Below are positions 42,247-49,944 of a DNA stretch of 53,482 nt, piece by piece. The translations under genes were made by a program, and so were the position numbers. The first letter of the stretch is position 1. Each line of letters opens with the position of its first letter. This DNA is from Sphingobacterium sp. SGG-5 (lineage in GTDB: Bacteria; Bacteroidota; Bacteroidia; Sphingobacteriales; Sphingobacteriaceae): positions 1 through 53,482 of the forward strand of contig NZ_JAAKGO010000015.1 of NCBI RefSeq assembly GCF_011043525.1, in the 5' to 3' direction. Under the pieces are notes generated by a model. The model was not told where the DNA came from and ran no database searches. It worked only from the letters and a program-made list of their open reading frames with translations.

Positions 42247-42899
42247 TTAGTTGGTTTATAATTCTTTTCAGCTTCCTGCAACACCTTAAGCTCTGCAGGA
42301 GGGATAAATATGTTTGCTTTTTGGGCATTGATGATAACATCCTTTTCGCCTTTGTTAATCCGGGCCAAAGCAGCGTTGAATTGCTTTTCGGTCATCGTTG
42401 TTGGTCCAGCTACGGTTTCCTTTTTGGCCGATTTTTTATCATCCTCATCGGTAGGGGATGGCTTACGGTCCGGGTTATCAATATCATCCTCATCGGTAGG
42501 GATGTGGAAGTATTTCAGAAGGAAGTAACGCTCGGCGTAAGTGAGTGCTGATCCTACGCCTTTATCCCAGTCGTTCATGCCGTTGGCTCCAAACAGATTA
42601 ACATCTGTTTCCCCGGTTTCAACGTCTACCCAAGTAAATCGCATTTCTACTTTAGAAAGTATTTCTTGCTTTGGATGTCCTTTTGCGGTTGTATAATCTT
42701 GACGTGTATTATCTATTGAAAGGACTTCTTGTTTCAATAGCAATCCGAGATCATCCATTAAGGGTTTGATATGGCCTAAAACCTTTGTTCCGGTAACATA
42801 GGCGTATCCGTTAGGATTATATTGGGATTTAGTGTCCTTATCCTTTCCAAGCCCCCTAACGGACTTCTGTATCTCGTGAAGTTTTTTGTAAATGCTCAT
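42243..42899 (-). CDS. erf: Single-strand annealing protein, ERF family
   Basis: 218 aa. The ERF core shows in NPNGYAYVTGTKVLGHIKPL and KGVGSALTYAERYFLLKYFH followed by IPTDEDD. A Pro/Asp/Lys-rich linker and a C-terminal helix follow. It anneals single strands made by the RecE-like exonuclease, for recombination or circularisation. Confidence 0.92.
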   Translation of the reverse strand: MSIYKKLHEIQKSVRGLGKDKDTKSQYNPNGYAYVTGTKVLGHIKPLMDDLGLLLKQEVLSIDNTRQDYTTAKGHPKQEILSKVEMRFTWVDVETGETDVNLFGANGMNDWDKGVGSALTYAERYFLLKYFHIPTDEDDIDNPDRKPSPTDEDDKKSAKKETVAGPTTMTEKQFNAALARINKGEKDVIINAQKANIFIPPAELKVLQEAEKNYKPTK

Positions 42900-42905
42900 G
42901 ATGAT

Positions 42906-43073
42906 TTATTTTTGAATTAGATGTGCCAGGTACGGGGCATAAAACATGAATACGACACCGATTAGTATCAGTGCTCCAAAAAAAAGAGTCTCCAAAGCTT
43001 CCTTTACTACCTCTCTTTCAGCATCGCCCATAAAGAATATATTGCGATGAATAAAGTCTAATATTCTTTCCAT
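42906..43073 (-). CDS. 55-residue single-pass membrane protein
   Basis: ATG at 43073, TAA at 42906. One transmembrane helix near the C-terminus (about 31-50, FFGALILIGVVFMFYAPYL), charged N-terminus. It lies between the HTH gene and erf with 2-6 bp gaps, which supports translation. Unknown function. Confidence 0.6.
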   Translation of the reverse strand: MERILDFIHRNIFFMGDAEREVVKEALETLFFGALILIGVVFMFYAPYLAHLIQK

Positions 43074-43075
43074 AA

Positions 43076-43339
43076 TTATCTTCTCCTTTTGATTTCTTTG
43101 TATTTTATAATCTTGTTGAAGTCGTACCGGATCACCGTACCAATCTGTACGAAAGGTATTTCTTTACGGTCACGCCATTTTTGAAGAGTTTGTTTAGTCA
43201 CGCCAAAGCGTTTACATATTTGTTCTCCGTCCATAAGCGAAGTTTCCTCATTACTTTCCCGCTCTTTGGCAACGGCTCTGTTTACAGCTGCATCTATTAT
43301 CGAATTGAGCTGATCCTCATTGATTGTTACCTGTAACAT
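43076..43339 (-). CDS. HTH protein, excisionase/AlpA-like
   Basis: 87 aa from ATG 43339. The winged HTH is in DGEQICKRFGVTKQTLQKWR followed by DRKEIPFVQIGTVIRYD, as in MerR-like or Xis/AlpA-like regulators. The longer frame to 43390 would read through the upstream terminator and is rejected. It is the first gene after the structured RNA and may regulate the early operon. Confidence 0.8.
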   Translation of the reverse strand: MLQVTINEDQLNSIIDAAVNRAVAKERESNEETSLMDGEQICKRFGVTKQTLQKWRDRKEIPFVQIGTVIRYDFNKIIKYKEIKRRR

Positions 43340-43364
43340 ATTTTGATTTATTAGTTGTTTACAA

Positions 43365-43397
43365 ATAGAAAAAGCCCGACATGGATACATCGGGCTT
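43365..43397 (-). terminator. Intrinsic terminator of the tRNA / large RNA unit
   Basis: AAGCCCGA and TCGGGCTT form an 8-bp stem (10-nt loop); on the minus strand a T5 tract follows. It lies between the structured RNA and the HTH gene, so it marks the 3' end of a non-coding transcript. Confidence 0.8.
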
Positions 43398-43886
43398 AGT
43401 GACCTTTACGTTATTAGCCGTCAAAAGGTCTTAAATCTGGCTCCTTCTTTAGGGTCTTAAAAAAGAGACATCGCAGGGAAAATAGGATTATGTCCCCAAC
43501 CCTTGCCGGAGCATTTACCGGCCCTTCTTGTATAAATATCTTTACTCACCCCATCACGTGGGGAACGTCTCTTTTAATATCTTGCTGTTTCGTCCTTTTG
43601 GAACTCGTCAGTTGGCGCACGCACGCCAAGACAGCTCATTTACCAACTACTTACTTAAACGCCTGGCGTGCTTCGTTGGGGCGCGATCTGTCAACATGTA
43701 CTTGTATCTTCCATGCCTATACTCCACACCGTCACGGCGGTAGTCATCGGGTTGTTCTATTGTTTCGGGTTTCGGTACCACACCATCCCTACACCTGTTA
43801 TCGCTCTTATGGTCATATAGCGGACTGTTTTACGATCAGTCAAATCGGCTTTTGATTATAGTCCCAAACGTGCTATTCGGACTTAC
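43398..43886 (-). ncRNA. Large structured non-coding RNA candidate
   Basis: About 490 nt without a plausible gene on either strand, lying between a phage tRNA and a terminator on the same strand. Many stems are visible: GACCTTT/AAAGGTC (43401-43429), AAAAGAGAC/GTCTCTTTT (43461-43575) enclosing GCCGG/CCGGC and CCCCA/TGGGG, TTGGCG/CGCCAA competing with GCACGCCA/TGGCGTGC, GACTG/CAGTC, and AGTCC/GGACT near 43860-43882. Size and tRNA link recall the GOLLD and ROOL giant phage RNAs; identity is not shown. Confidence 0.7.
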
Positions 43887-43963
43887 TGGAGATCGTGACA
43901 GGGTTCGAACCTGTGTATGTCTGTTTTGCGGACAGATGCCTTAAACCACTTGGCGACACGATC
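43887..43963 (-). tRNA. tRNA-Cys (GCA)
   Basis: On the minus strand: acceptor GATCGTG/CACGATC, D-arm GCC...GGC with GG, anticodon stem TCTGT/ACAGA with loop CCGCAAA, variable CATAC, T-arm ACAGG/CCTGT with TTCGAAC, then discriminator T and an encoded CCA. Anticodon GCA and U73 both identify Cys. Position 33 is C instead of the near-universal U. The encoded CCA differs from the host-like tRNA end at the left edge. Phage-borne tRNA. Confidence 0.88.
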
Positions 43964-44042
43964 ATTTGAGCTTTTTTACAAGGCACAGCTCACGCCTGAA
44001 CAATCGTTTGTTGATTGCTTAACTATCTGTATTTCAGATGTT

Positions 44043-44073
44043 ATTGTTTATTTGATTTTTGTGTTTACTTTTG
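44043..44073 (+). promoter_or_regulatory. Bacteroidota-type promoter
   Basis: ATTG (44043-44046), 19 bp, TACTTTTG (44066-44073), matching -33 TTTG and -7 TAnnTTTG. It precedes the membrane protein gene at 44089. Confidence 0.5.
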
Positions 44074-44088
44074 TTGAAAAACTATGTT

Positions 44089-44541
44089 ATGAAACTGATA
44101 GACTTAGAATTTATTAAGGATATTAAAATAGGAGACTTTGCGCTCGGGTGTATAGCTACGTTAAATCTATTGTATCCGGCTTTTATAACATGGTACTTCT
44201 TTGACCGAAACTTCCTTATTGACAACAGTATATTGGTAATAATACTTTCTGCTATTTCTATCGGTTTTATTTTTAATATATTGACAATAAACAATACCGT
44301 GTATAAACTAAAAATGGACGATGTTACCATGACATTTGAAAGCCTAAAGACCATATTTCCATTAATCATTGCAAAACAAGGAATCGATTTTACGTATATG
44401 TTTTTATTTATATGGTTTCCTTTGACAATTTCCGAGGAATGGATATCTGAAAACTTCGGGAATGAAAGTATATTGTTATTAGTCATAATTTCGTATTCGT
44501 TTGTAAGTTCTGTTGAACGTTTATTGTTCCGTAAAAAATGA
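44089..44541 (+). CDS. Small multi-pass membrane protein
   Basis: 150 aa from ATG 44089; the frame extends to a TTG at 44059 inside the promoter. Four hydrophobic segments, including ALGCIATLNLLYPAFITWYF and ILVIILSAISIGFIFNILTI. It is a lone rightward gene with its own promoter, convergent with a small membrane gene. Such genes are often lysogenic (exclusion, conversion); unproven. Confidence 0.68.
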   Translation: MKLIDLEFIKDIKIGDFALGCIATLNLLYPAFITWYFFDRNFLIDNSILVIILSAISIGFIFNILTINNTVYKLKMDDVTMTFESLKTIFPLIIAKQGIDFTYMFLFIWFPLTISEEWISENFGNESILLLVIISYSFVSSVERLLFRKK

Positions 44542-44544
44542 GAT

Positions 44545-44727
44545 CTATTTTCTGAAATAATGAATGAATAAGATGGCATTCACAGGAACCCAGACGAATA
44601 GGGCGCAAAAGACCAACCTATTGTAATTAATGCTGTTTTCTATGAATAAAACAGATGCTATAGTGGAAAAATTAAATACAACGAACATTACTATGTATCT
44701 TATAAAATTTTGTCTACTGAATTCCAT
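44545..44727 (-). CDS. Small two-helix membrane protein
   Basis: 60 aa with two transmembrane helices (about 10-27 and 38-56). It lies behind the KilA-N antirepressor gene in the leftward operon. Unknown function. Confidence 0.55.
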   Translation of the reverse strand: MEFSRQNFIRYIVMFVVFNFSTIASVLFIENSINYNRLVFCALFVWVPVNAILFIHYFRK

Positions 44728-44742
44728 TATCTTGTTTAGTTT

Positions 44743-45528
44743 TTAGTTCCTGAATAGATTGTGTATAAACTCTCTGCCTTTTTCCGTCCAACGCATCTGT
44801 ATATCGGTTCCCGTTTCACCGTTGGATTTTGTATATGTGTAGGTCTTAGTGTCTGTATAACCTTGGTTCCGGTACTTAGCGGTTAATAGCCACTGGTTAC
44901 CCTGCTTGTAGATCACACGACGCTCCCGAAGCATTTGGTTAAGCTTAATGGCTGATACTCCAATCTCATTAGCTATCATATTTGTCGTTATCTGTGATTT
45001 TGACTGCAAAACCTCTTCGTAGTATTCTACCTTTGGAAGAGCGAGGCCTATAACTTCGTTTGCTTTCTGTAAGTGGTAGTCTTTCTCGTCATTGGCACGG
45101 CGCAATTCTTTTAGCTGTGTAGCCATCTGGATTATCATGTCGGGATTGGAAAGCATATCCTCTATGGTCCGGGGAGTGGCCGTAAAACCTACCTGTAAAA
45201 GCTCTTTAATCCGGTCGTTGCACCATAATTTGAAGTCTAAAGAAAGCCATTGTGCATATTCAAGAGCAACATCTTCATGGAACCAGTTGCCACGTTTGCT
45301 TGGGTCGTTCCCGCCTTTTACACTTATAACTAATTGATTTTTAGCCAAACTCCGATTTTCGGACAACGCCTTTAGAAATTCGATAGTAGAAGGTAACTCT
45401 AACCATTTCCAAGCATGTTTACCAAAGGGTTTAGCCATTTCCGTAGCATTTACATAAGCTATTCCGTCTGCATTCCTAAATGTAACCTCGTTACCGTTGT
45501 AGGAGAATAATTTGGTTAGTTGGTTCAT
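44743..45528 (-). CDS. Antirepressor with KilA-N and Ant domains
   Basis: 261 aa. The N-terminal KilA-N DNA-binding domain (about 1-110) shows GIAYVNATEMAKPFGKHAWK, 'GNWFHEDVALEYAQWLSLDF' and 'WCNDRIKEL'. A helical linker leads to the C-terminal Ant domain (about 165-261) with TTNMIANEIGVSAIKLNQML and MRWTEKGREFIHNLF. It is the second antirepressor of the prophage, in the operon directly controlled by the repressor operators. Confidence 0.9.
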   Translation of the reverse strand: MNQLTKLFSYNGNEVTFRNADGIAYVNATEMAKPFGKHAWKWLELPSTIEFLKALSENRSLAKNQLVISVKGGNDPSKRGNWFHEDVALEYAQWLSLDFKLWCNDRIKELLQVGFTATPRTIEDMLSNPDMIIQMATQLKELRRANDEKDYHLQKANEVIGLALPKVEYYEEVLQSKSQITTNMIANEIGVSAIKLNQMLRERRVIYKQGNQWLLTAKYRNQGYTDTKTYTYTKSNGETGTDIQMRWTEKGREFIHNLFRN

Positions 45529-45803
45529 TACGCAATCCTCCCGATAAATACTTTAATAGATCTTCTTTGCATGTCGTTTAACTGCCTATACTTATGTGCT
45601 GATATCTGGGGTTCAGTCCAATACTCATATTTATGGCATGTAGCTTCGTTCAGTTGGGTTTTTAGGTTGGCCGCCCATCCTAATGTTTTTACGGGCAATG
45701 CTTGACCTACTTTTAATGTCTTGCATCGTGCTTTTAACCCTTTGGGCGACCTGTTTAGAACCCTATTGGGAACTTTTGTCAGTACAATGTCATTTACACT
45801 CAT
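45528..45803 (-). CDS. First gene of the leftward early operon
   Basis: 91 aa from ATG 45803 (MSVNDIVLTKVPNRVLNRSP). Basic, with a mid part KTLGWAANLKTQLNEATCHK and no recognised motif. It shares TAATG with the antirepressor gene. As the first early gene beside the operators it may be a Cro-like or Rha-like regulator, but no HTH is visible. Confidence 0.6.
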   Translation of the reverse strand: MSVNDIVLTKVPNRVLNRSPKGLKARCKTLKVGQALPVKTLGWAANLKTQLNEATCHKYEYWTEPQISAHKYRQLNDMQRRSIKVFIGRIA

Positions 45804-45901
45804 AATGTACATACTATCATTTACTATTTGCTTTAAAAGTGAACGAAAAGTGTACATTTGCTTTAGGTTTTAATATATACTAAACGTTCACTATTTCAAA
45901 G

Positions 45902-45918
45902 GTACATACTATATGTAC
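45902..45918. promoter_or_regulatory. Repressor operator O1
   Basis: GTACATA-CTA-TATGTAC, a perfect 17-bp palindrome (7-bp arms) in the divergent control region. It matches O2 at 15 of 17 positions. Confidence 0.75.
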
Positions 45919-45934
45919 ACTTTGCAAATAAAAA

Positions 45935-45951
45935 GTACGTAATATATGTAC
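45935..45951. promoter_or_regulatory. Repressor operator O2
   Basis: GTACGTAATATATGTAC, 33 bp (about three helical turns) from O1 and just before the repressor start at 45963. A half-site GTACATACTAT lies at 45807, by the start of the leftward operon. Confidence 0.72.
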
Positions 45952-45962
45952 ATATTTTGCAA

Positions 45963-46616
45963 ATGATTGAGTATCAAGGAGAAAAATTTCGAAATTGGTT
46001 AGATAATCAGTTCGAAAAAGAGAGGGGTAAGCCAATGTCGGAAAGGTTTACGATGAAAAAGGCTATTGAGATGCTGGAAGTGTCAAAAACTAACATGTAT
46101 CAATATTTCAAGAGTAAAAACCTTTCCAGAGAAACGGTAAAAAAAATAACAGAAACATTTGCAGTAAGTGTAAATGAAATTTGGGGAGACGGCACGATTG
46201 AAGAAGGGACTAAGCCCAATCTTTGGATAGTTCCTTTCCGGTCATATGCAGGATTTCTTAGAGGATATGGGGACGGGCTTGGAACAAAGGATAATATTGA
46301 AAAGATCTATTACCCGTTGATAAAAGGAGAAGCCTATGCCTTTCAGATTGGAGGACAATCAGCTTTCCCGTTATTCCCGGAAAATACATGGTTCTGCGGA
46401 AAGCCGGTAGAGAGTGCAGACGATCTTGTTAAAGGTCGGCTGTATACTTGGCAGACGATAGACGGGATAGTTACCAAACTATTCGATGGTATGGATGATG
46501 AATATTTTTATGTATCTTCGGTAAACAAAGACTTTAATCCAGTTAAGCCGTTCCATAGGAAAAGCGTAAAGGTAATTTACCGCCAAGTGGGTAAGTTGGA
46601 TAACTTTGAATATTAA
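45963..46616 (+). CDS. cI: CI-like phage repressor (S24 family)
   Basis: 217 aa from ATG 45963. The N-terminal HTH is 'FTMKKAIEMLEVSKTNMYQY' with the recognition helix after it. The C-terminal S24-like domain has the catalytic Ser in IGGQSAFPLFP and Lys in DGIVTKLFDG, so RecA-stimulated self-cleavage is likely. It should bind O1/O2 and keep the leftward early operon off. The ATG is only about 12 bp from O2 and next to an A/T-rich -7-like TATTTTG, so the mRNA may be nearly leaderless. Confidence 0.88.
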   Translation: MIEYQGEKFRNWLDNQFEKERGKPMSERFTMKKAIEMLEVSKTNMYQYFKSKNLSRETVKKITETFAVSVNEIWGDGTIEEGTKPNLWIVPFRSYAGFLRGYGDGLGTKDNIEKIYYPLIKGEAYAFQIGGQSAFPLFPENTWFCGKPVESADDLVKGRLYTWQTIDGIVTKLFDGMDDEYFYVSSVNKDFNPVKPFHRKSVKVIYRQVGKLDNFEY

Positions 46617-46628
46617 ACCAAGTAAATT

Positions 46629-46877
46629 ATGATAAATACATTATTACAGGCAGCCCCAGGTCCAGACGGAACATTCATTATCCAATCAATTTTGGTTATA
46701 GGAATGATCGTTATTGCGTTTCTTATCTTCCGTGCTGTGATGTTATGGTACTGGAAGGTAGACAGGATAGTAAGCAACCAAGAGCAACAAATTGCTACTA
46801 TGAGCGCAATCCTTAGAAAATTGGAAGGATGGAAAGACGAGGACACGAATGGAGATAGTAGTATCATGGATAAATAG
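46629..46877 (+). CDS. Small membrane protein of the repressor operon
   Basis: 82 aa. One transmembrane helix (about 18-42) then a charged cytoplasmic helix. 12 bp after cI, hence likely expressed in the lysogen. Possibly an exclusion protein; unproven. Confidence 0.6.
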   Translation: MINTLLQAAPGPDGTFIIQSILVIGMIVIAFLIFRAVMLWYWKVDRIVSNQEQQIATMSAILRKLEGWKDEDTNGDSSIMDK

Positions 46878-46885
46878 TTATCGAC

Positions 46886-47284
46886 ATGGAACTTAGCGAA
46901 TACATAAATGACACTATTTTAAGTGTTGTAGAGGGAATAGAACAATCTCAAAAGCAACTATCTGACAAAGGAAGTAATGCAATAGTAAACCCGTCAATTA
47001 CAAGCGTGGGTGATGTTAAATTTATAGACGATAGGGCTGGTAAAAGAGCTGTGCAGGAAGTCAATTTTACTATAGGCATAACCATAGAGGGAGAGTCTGA
47101 GTCAGAAGGCGGGGGAGGGGTTAAACTAAGTGTTTTCCAAGCCGGCGGAAAAATCACAAAAAAACAATCAGAAACGGAGGTTAACACAATTTCGTTTTCG
47201 GTTCCGATACGCTTTCCGGTGAAAGATGATTTGGAGATTAAGAAAATCAAAGCAACATCTTCGTATAGCAAAATAAGAAAATAG
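46886..47284 (+). CDS. Trypco2-like domain protein
   Basis: 132 aa. The start MELSEYINDTILSVVEGIEQ and the later VNFTIGITIEGESESEGGGG with FQAGGKITKKQSETEVNTIS and a final SFSVPIRFPV resemble the trypsin-co-occurring domain (Trypco2), small proteins met in conflict and defence gene sets. In the lysogenic operon 8 bp after the membrane gene. The assignment is by pattern only. Confidence 0.58.
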   Translation: MELSEYINDTILSVVEGIEQSQKQLSDKGSNAIVNPSITSVGDVKFIDDRAGKRAVQEVNFTIGITIEGESESEGGGGVKLSVFQAGGKITKKQSETEVNTISFSVPIRFPVKDDLEIKKIKATSSYSKIRK

Positions 47285-47287
47285 CTG

Positions 47288-47701
47288 ATGAAAAATTTAC
47301 TTGTAGTCTCCTTTTCGTTTATACTATTTGTTTCATGCCACTTATCAAATGAAGACAAAGCAAAAGAACTTATTAAGCAGTACATTGTGGAGAATGCGAA
47401 TGATCCGGAAAGTTATGAACCGGTAGAGTTCGGGGACTTAAAAGAGGAAGATGGTATGGTTTTCTGGAGTTCGGAATATAACTATCTTGAGAAACTACTT
47501 GATGTTACAAGTGATGAAGAAAGAAAGGAATATCTCTTAAAGAGCATAGACAACCTGGTAGAAGAGATTGGTGAAGGATCTGGCTATTCGATAGTCCATT
47601 CATATCGAGGTAACAACGCCTATGGGGCTAAAATACTGGTAACACAGGAGTTTTATTTAGACAGTATGTTAACTAAAGTATTATTCGTAGAAAACTTTTA
47701 A
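47288..47701 (+). CDS. Lipoprotein, paralogue of the gene at 15502
   Basis: 137 aa. Lipobox in MKNLLVVSFSFILFVSC (Cys17). The mature part carries KQYIVENANDPESYEPV and RGNNAYGAKILV, matching the 161-aa lipoprotein at 15502-15987. Encoded in the repressor operon, so probably present in the lysogen envelope. Confidence 0.75.
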   Translation: MKNLLVVSFSFILFVSCHLSNEDKAKELIKQYIVENANDPESYEPVEFGDLKEEDGMVFWSSEYNYLEKLLDVTSDEERKEYLLKSIDNLVEEIGEGSGYSIVHSYRGNNAYGAKILVTQEFYLDSMLTKVLFVENF

Positions 47702-47727
47702 AATATTGTAGGAAATAACATTAAGGT

Positions 47728-48210
47728 ATGCCCCACATCGAAAATAAAAAACAGAGCCTCGCAGAAATATTTTCCCAACGGACCGGCCGGCTGATCAGTT
47801 CTGAAAAAATACTTATTGGGTCTGTTATCTCTAAAATTGAACTCTTCCTTGTACATTATAGAGATATAATAGCAAAGGAAGAAATAAAAGCCATACACAT
47901 AGAGTACGAATATACCGATGGTATTGCTGAATATCCAACAATGATGTCGTCCACTATTGATATCGACGAATTGGATGGGCTTATTAAATCCCTGGAACAT
48001 ATTTGGGACAAAGTAATATCTACACATCCGAGGAATTATACTGAAGTACTTTTTACAAGCAGATCCGGAATTAAATTAGGATGTGTTTATAGGTCGGACT
48101 GGTATTTCTATATGAAGGTATCAGAATCCGACGACAGATCAATAGTATCAATGCGTATAGATTGTTTGTATACCTTACTGGAACTATTGACGAAAGCTCA
48201 GGAGATGTAG
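47728..48210 (+). CDS. Protein of unknown function in the lysogenic operon
   Basis: 160 aa, soluble, alpha/beta. Starts MPHIENKKQSLAEIFSQRTG and has SLEHIWDKVISTHPRNYTEV. No motif recognised. It is the last gene of the repressor operon before a hairpin. Confidence 0.62.
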   Translation: MPHIENKKQSLAEIFSQRTGRLISSEKILIGSVISKIELFLVHYRDIIAKEEIKAIHIEYEYTDGIAEYPTMMSSTIDIDELDGLIKSLEHIWDKVISTHPRNYTEVLFTSRSGIKLGCVYRSDWYFYMKVSESDDRSIVSMRIDCLYTLLELLTKAQEM

Positions 48211-48220
48211 GTTTAGGCTA

Positions 48221-48247
48221 AAGATATACACGCTTTGAGTATATCTT
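48221..48247 (+). terminator. Hairpin ending the repressor operon
   Basis: AAGATATAC (48221-48229) and GTATATCTT (48239-48247) form a perfect 9-bp stem. The T-tract is poor, so it may be a weak or factor-aided terminator. Confidence 0.5.
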
Positions 48248-48622
48248 CTCTACAAACATCTTTATATGTCATATTAATGTCATGTTATTAAATATAATTT
48301 GCTTTAATTGACTCGATTTAATGCGTTTTAACAATATGTTGTGTAAAAATGAGATTTATCCTTTAGACGTAATAGTTATTAACGTACAAGTCGGCATTTT
48401 GGCCTTATGGAGGTAAACGTGGTGATGATGGACGGGATACAGGTCGAAATATTGCTAATAGCGATGCTATAGATAGAGGTGTTGCAGATGTTATACTTAT
48501 GTTATATGTTTGATGACTCGATCATCAATAGGATCGTGTAGAAGAGTAATTTGAGTGAGTGTTAATACTGATTTAATGCGAATTTTAAACCTTAGAATAT
48601 TGTATTCATCTAACAAAGGAAT
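48248..48622. other. Non-coding interval
   Basis: No convincing gene on either strand. A frame near 48376-48512 reads SAFWPYGGKRGDDGRDTGRN but lacks a start, which may be a gene remnant. The 3' part is AT-rich and probably holds the promoter of the gene at 48623. Confidence 0.4.
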
Positions 48623-48859
48623 ATGGCACCTTTTATAAAAATAGTTTCAAATGTTCTTACTGAGGTATTTACGACCTTTTTAGAGTCTGACATGAAGGTA
48701 ATCAGCAATGATGCTGAAAAACTATTGTCAGATAAGGACAATAAGAGAGCATATATTGACGGGTTAGCGAAATTAAGGCAGCTTGAGAAAGATGGGAACA
48801 AAGAGCCTAAAGTCACTATAATATTAAAGAATAAGCAACCGCTTGAGTTGACTCGATAA
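48623..48859 (+). CDS. Small basic protein
   Basis: 78 aa, mostly helical (VSNVLTEVFTTFLESDMKVI), ending in a basic beta strand. It lies two bases before the membrane protein gene, so the two form an operon. Unknown function. Confidence 0.6.
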   Translation: MAPFIKIVSNVLTEVFTTFLESDMKVISNDAEKLLSDKDNKRAYIDGLAKLRQLEKDGNKEPKVTIILKNKQPLELTR

Positions 48860-48861
48860 GT

Positions 48862-49938
48862 ATGAATTTTGGGATCACTATAATAACAATATTTTATATT
48901 GTTATTTTAATTGTGCCAGGCATATTTTTTAAGCGCTTCTATTTTCAAGCAAAATTTGCAAATGAGTTTGGCAAGGGAGTGTTTGCTGATAAAGCTATTA
49001 CGAGCATATTTTGGGGGTTAATTATACAGATTCTATCTATATTCATTGTTAAGTTTACGTTTAGCTTAACATTTGATGAAATTTACATAAGAGCTAACAA
49101 CATCTATCAATCTATTCATGAGGGATATCTTCCCAAGGTTAGTTATAAACAATTAAAGTTAATTTTTGCTTTTTTTATCTTTTCTATAGCTATAGCATGC
49201 TTGTGTGGTTATTTTCTACATAAATTAATCAGGTATTTTAGACTTGATGTCACTTTTTCTCCTCTGCGTTTTGCAAACGAGTGGAATTATATTTTCAGAA
49301 ATGAGGCATCTCAAAGTATAGACTCATCCTTGGAAAAAAAGAAATATCATTCTACAGAATTGGATATAATTGTCAAAGAGTCCAAAAATGACAATCCTGT
49401 ATTTTATTCCGGTATATTAAAGGATTACTTTCTTGACGAGTATGGTCAATTAGATAAAATTATTTTAAAGGCTGCAAAAAAAAGAGTAAAAAAGAACCAA
49501 GGGACAAAAGAATTTGTAGAGATTAAAGGAGATACTTTCATTGTGCCTTATTGCAATATTGAAAATATTAACTTACGATTTAATTATACATCAAGAATTA
49601 ATTCATTCAAGATACCTTCGGCAATAGTTAATACAGTATATTTATTTGCTATATTAATATTGATTTTTATATTTATTTTTCCGTGGTTTACAAACGTCGA
49701 TTTTTGGCGCAAAATATTATCTATATTGCCTTTGTTTTTGTCTTGGACTTCTTTAATGATAGTTGTTATGGTTTACATTGGAAGTTCAGATCCTAAAAAA
49801 GACATAGCGAAAGGAAGGAATCATTTATTGTTTTTTTTATTATCAATAATGTTTATGATCGTAGCGCTTTTGTTGTTGGATTTGATTAATGTGTCTAAAA
49901 TATCAAAGCATGTAAGGGAATTCATTAACATGTATTAG
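48862..49938 (+). CDS. Membrane protein, DUF6338-like
   Basis: 358 aa. Four to six transmembrane helices: TIITIFYIVILIVPGIFF at the N-terminus, one near 45-65, LIFAFFIFSIAIACLCGYFL, and two or three at 255-345. The soluble middle has 'FSPLRFANEWNYIF', 'NPVFYSGILKDYFLDEYGQL' and FIVPYCNIENINLRF, a DUF6338-type pattern. Likely a lysogenic accessory gene; function unknown. Confidence 0.68.
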   Translation: MNFGITIITIFYIVILIVPGIFFKRFYFQAKFANEFGKGVFADKAITSIFWGLIIQILSIFIVKFTFSLTFDEIYIRANNIYQSIHEGYLPKVSYKQLKLIFAFFIFSIAIACLCGYFLHKLIRYFRLDVTFSPLRFANEWNYIFRNEASQSIDSSLEKKKYHSTELDIIVKESKNDNPVFYSGILKDYFLDEYGQLDKIILKAAKKRVKKNQGTKEFVEIKGDTFIVPYCNIENINLRFNYTSRINSFKIPSAIVNTVYLFAILILIFIFIFPWFTNVDFWRKILSILPLFLSWTSLMIVVMVYIGSSDPKKDIAKGRNHLLFFLLSIMFMIVALLLLDLINVSKISKHVREFINMY

Positions 49939-49944
49939 GACTTA

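Noticed and set aside
43340..43390. Longer start for the HTH gene
   Set aside because: It would include the terminator stem of the upstream RNA; ATG 43339 gives a normal HTH protein.
43490..43855. Plus-strand reading frames of 121 and 71 codons inside the large RNA
   Set aside because: They lack any recognisable protein pattern, overlap each other in different frames, and the region shows many RNA stems and a same-strand tRNA and terminator on the other strand.
48376..48512. Frame containing GGKRGDDGRDTGRN in the intergenic region
   Set aside because: No start codon and no family recognised; kept only as a possible gene remnant.
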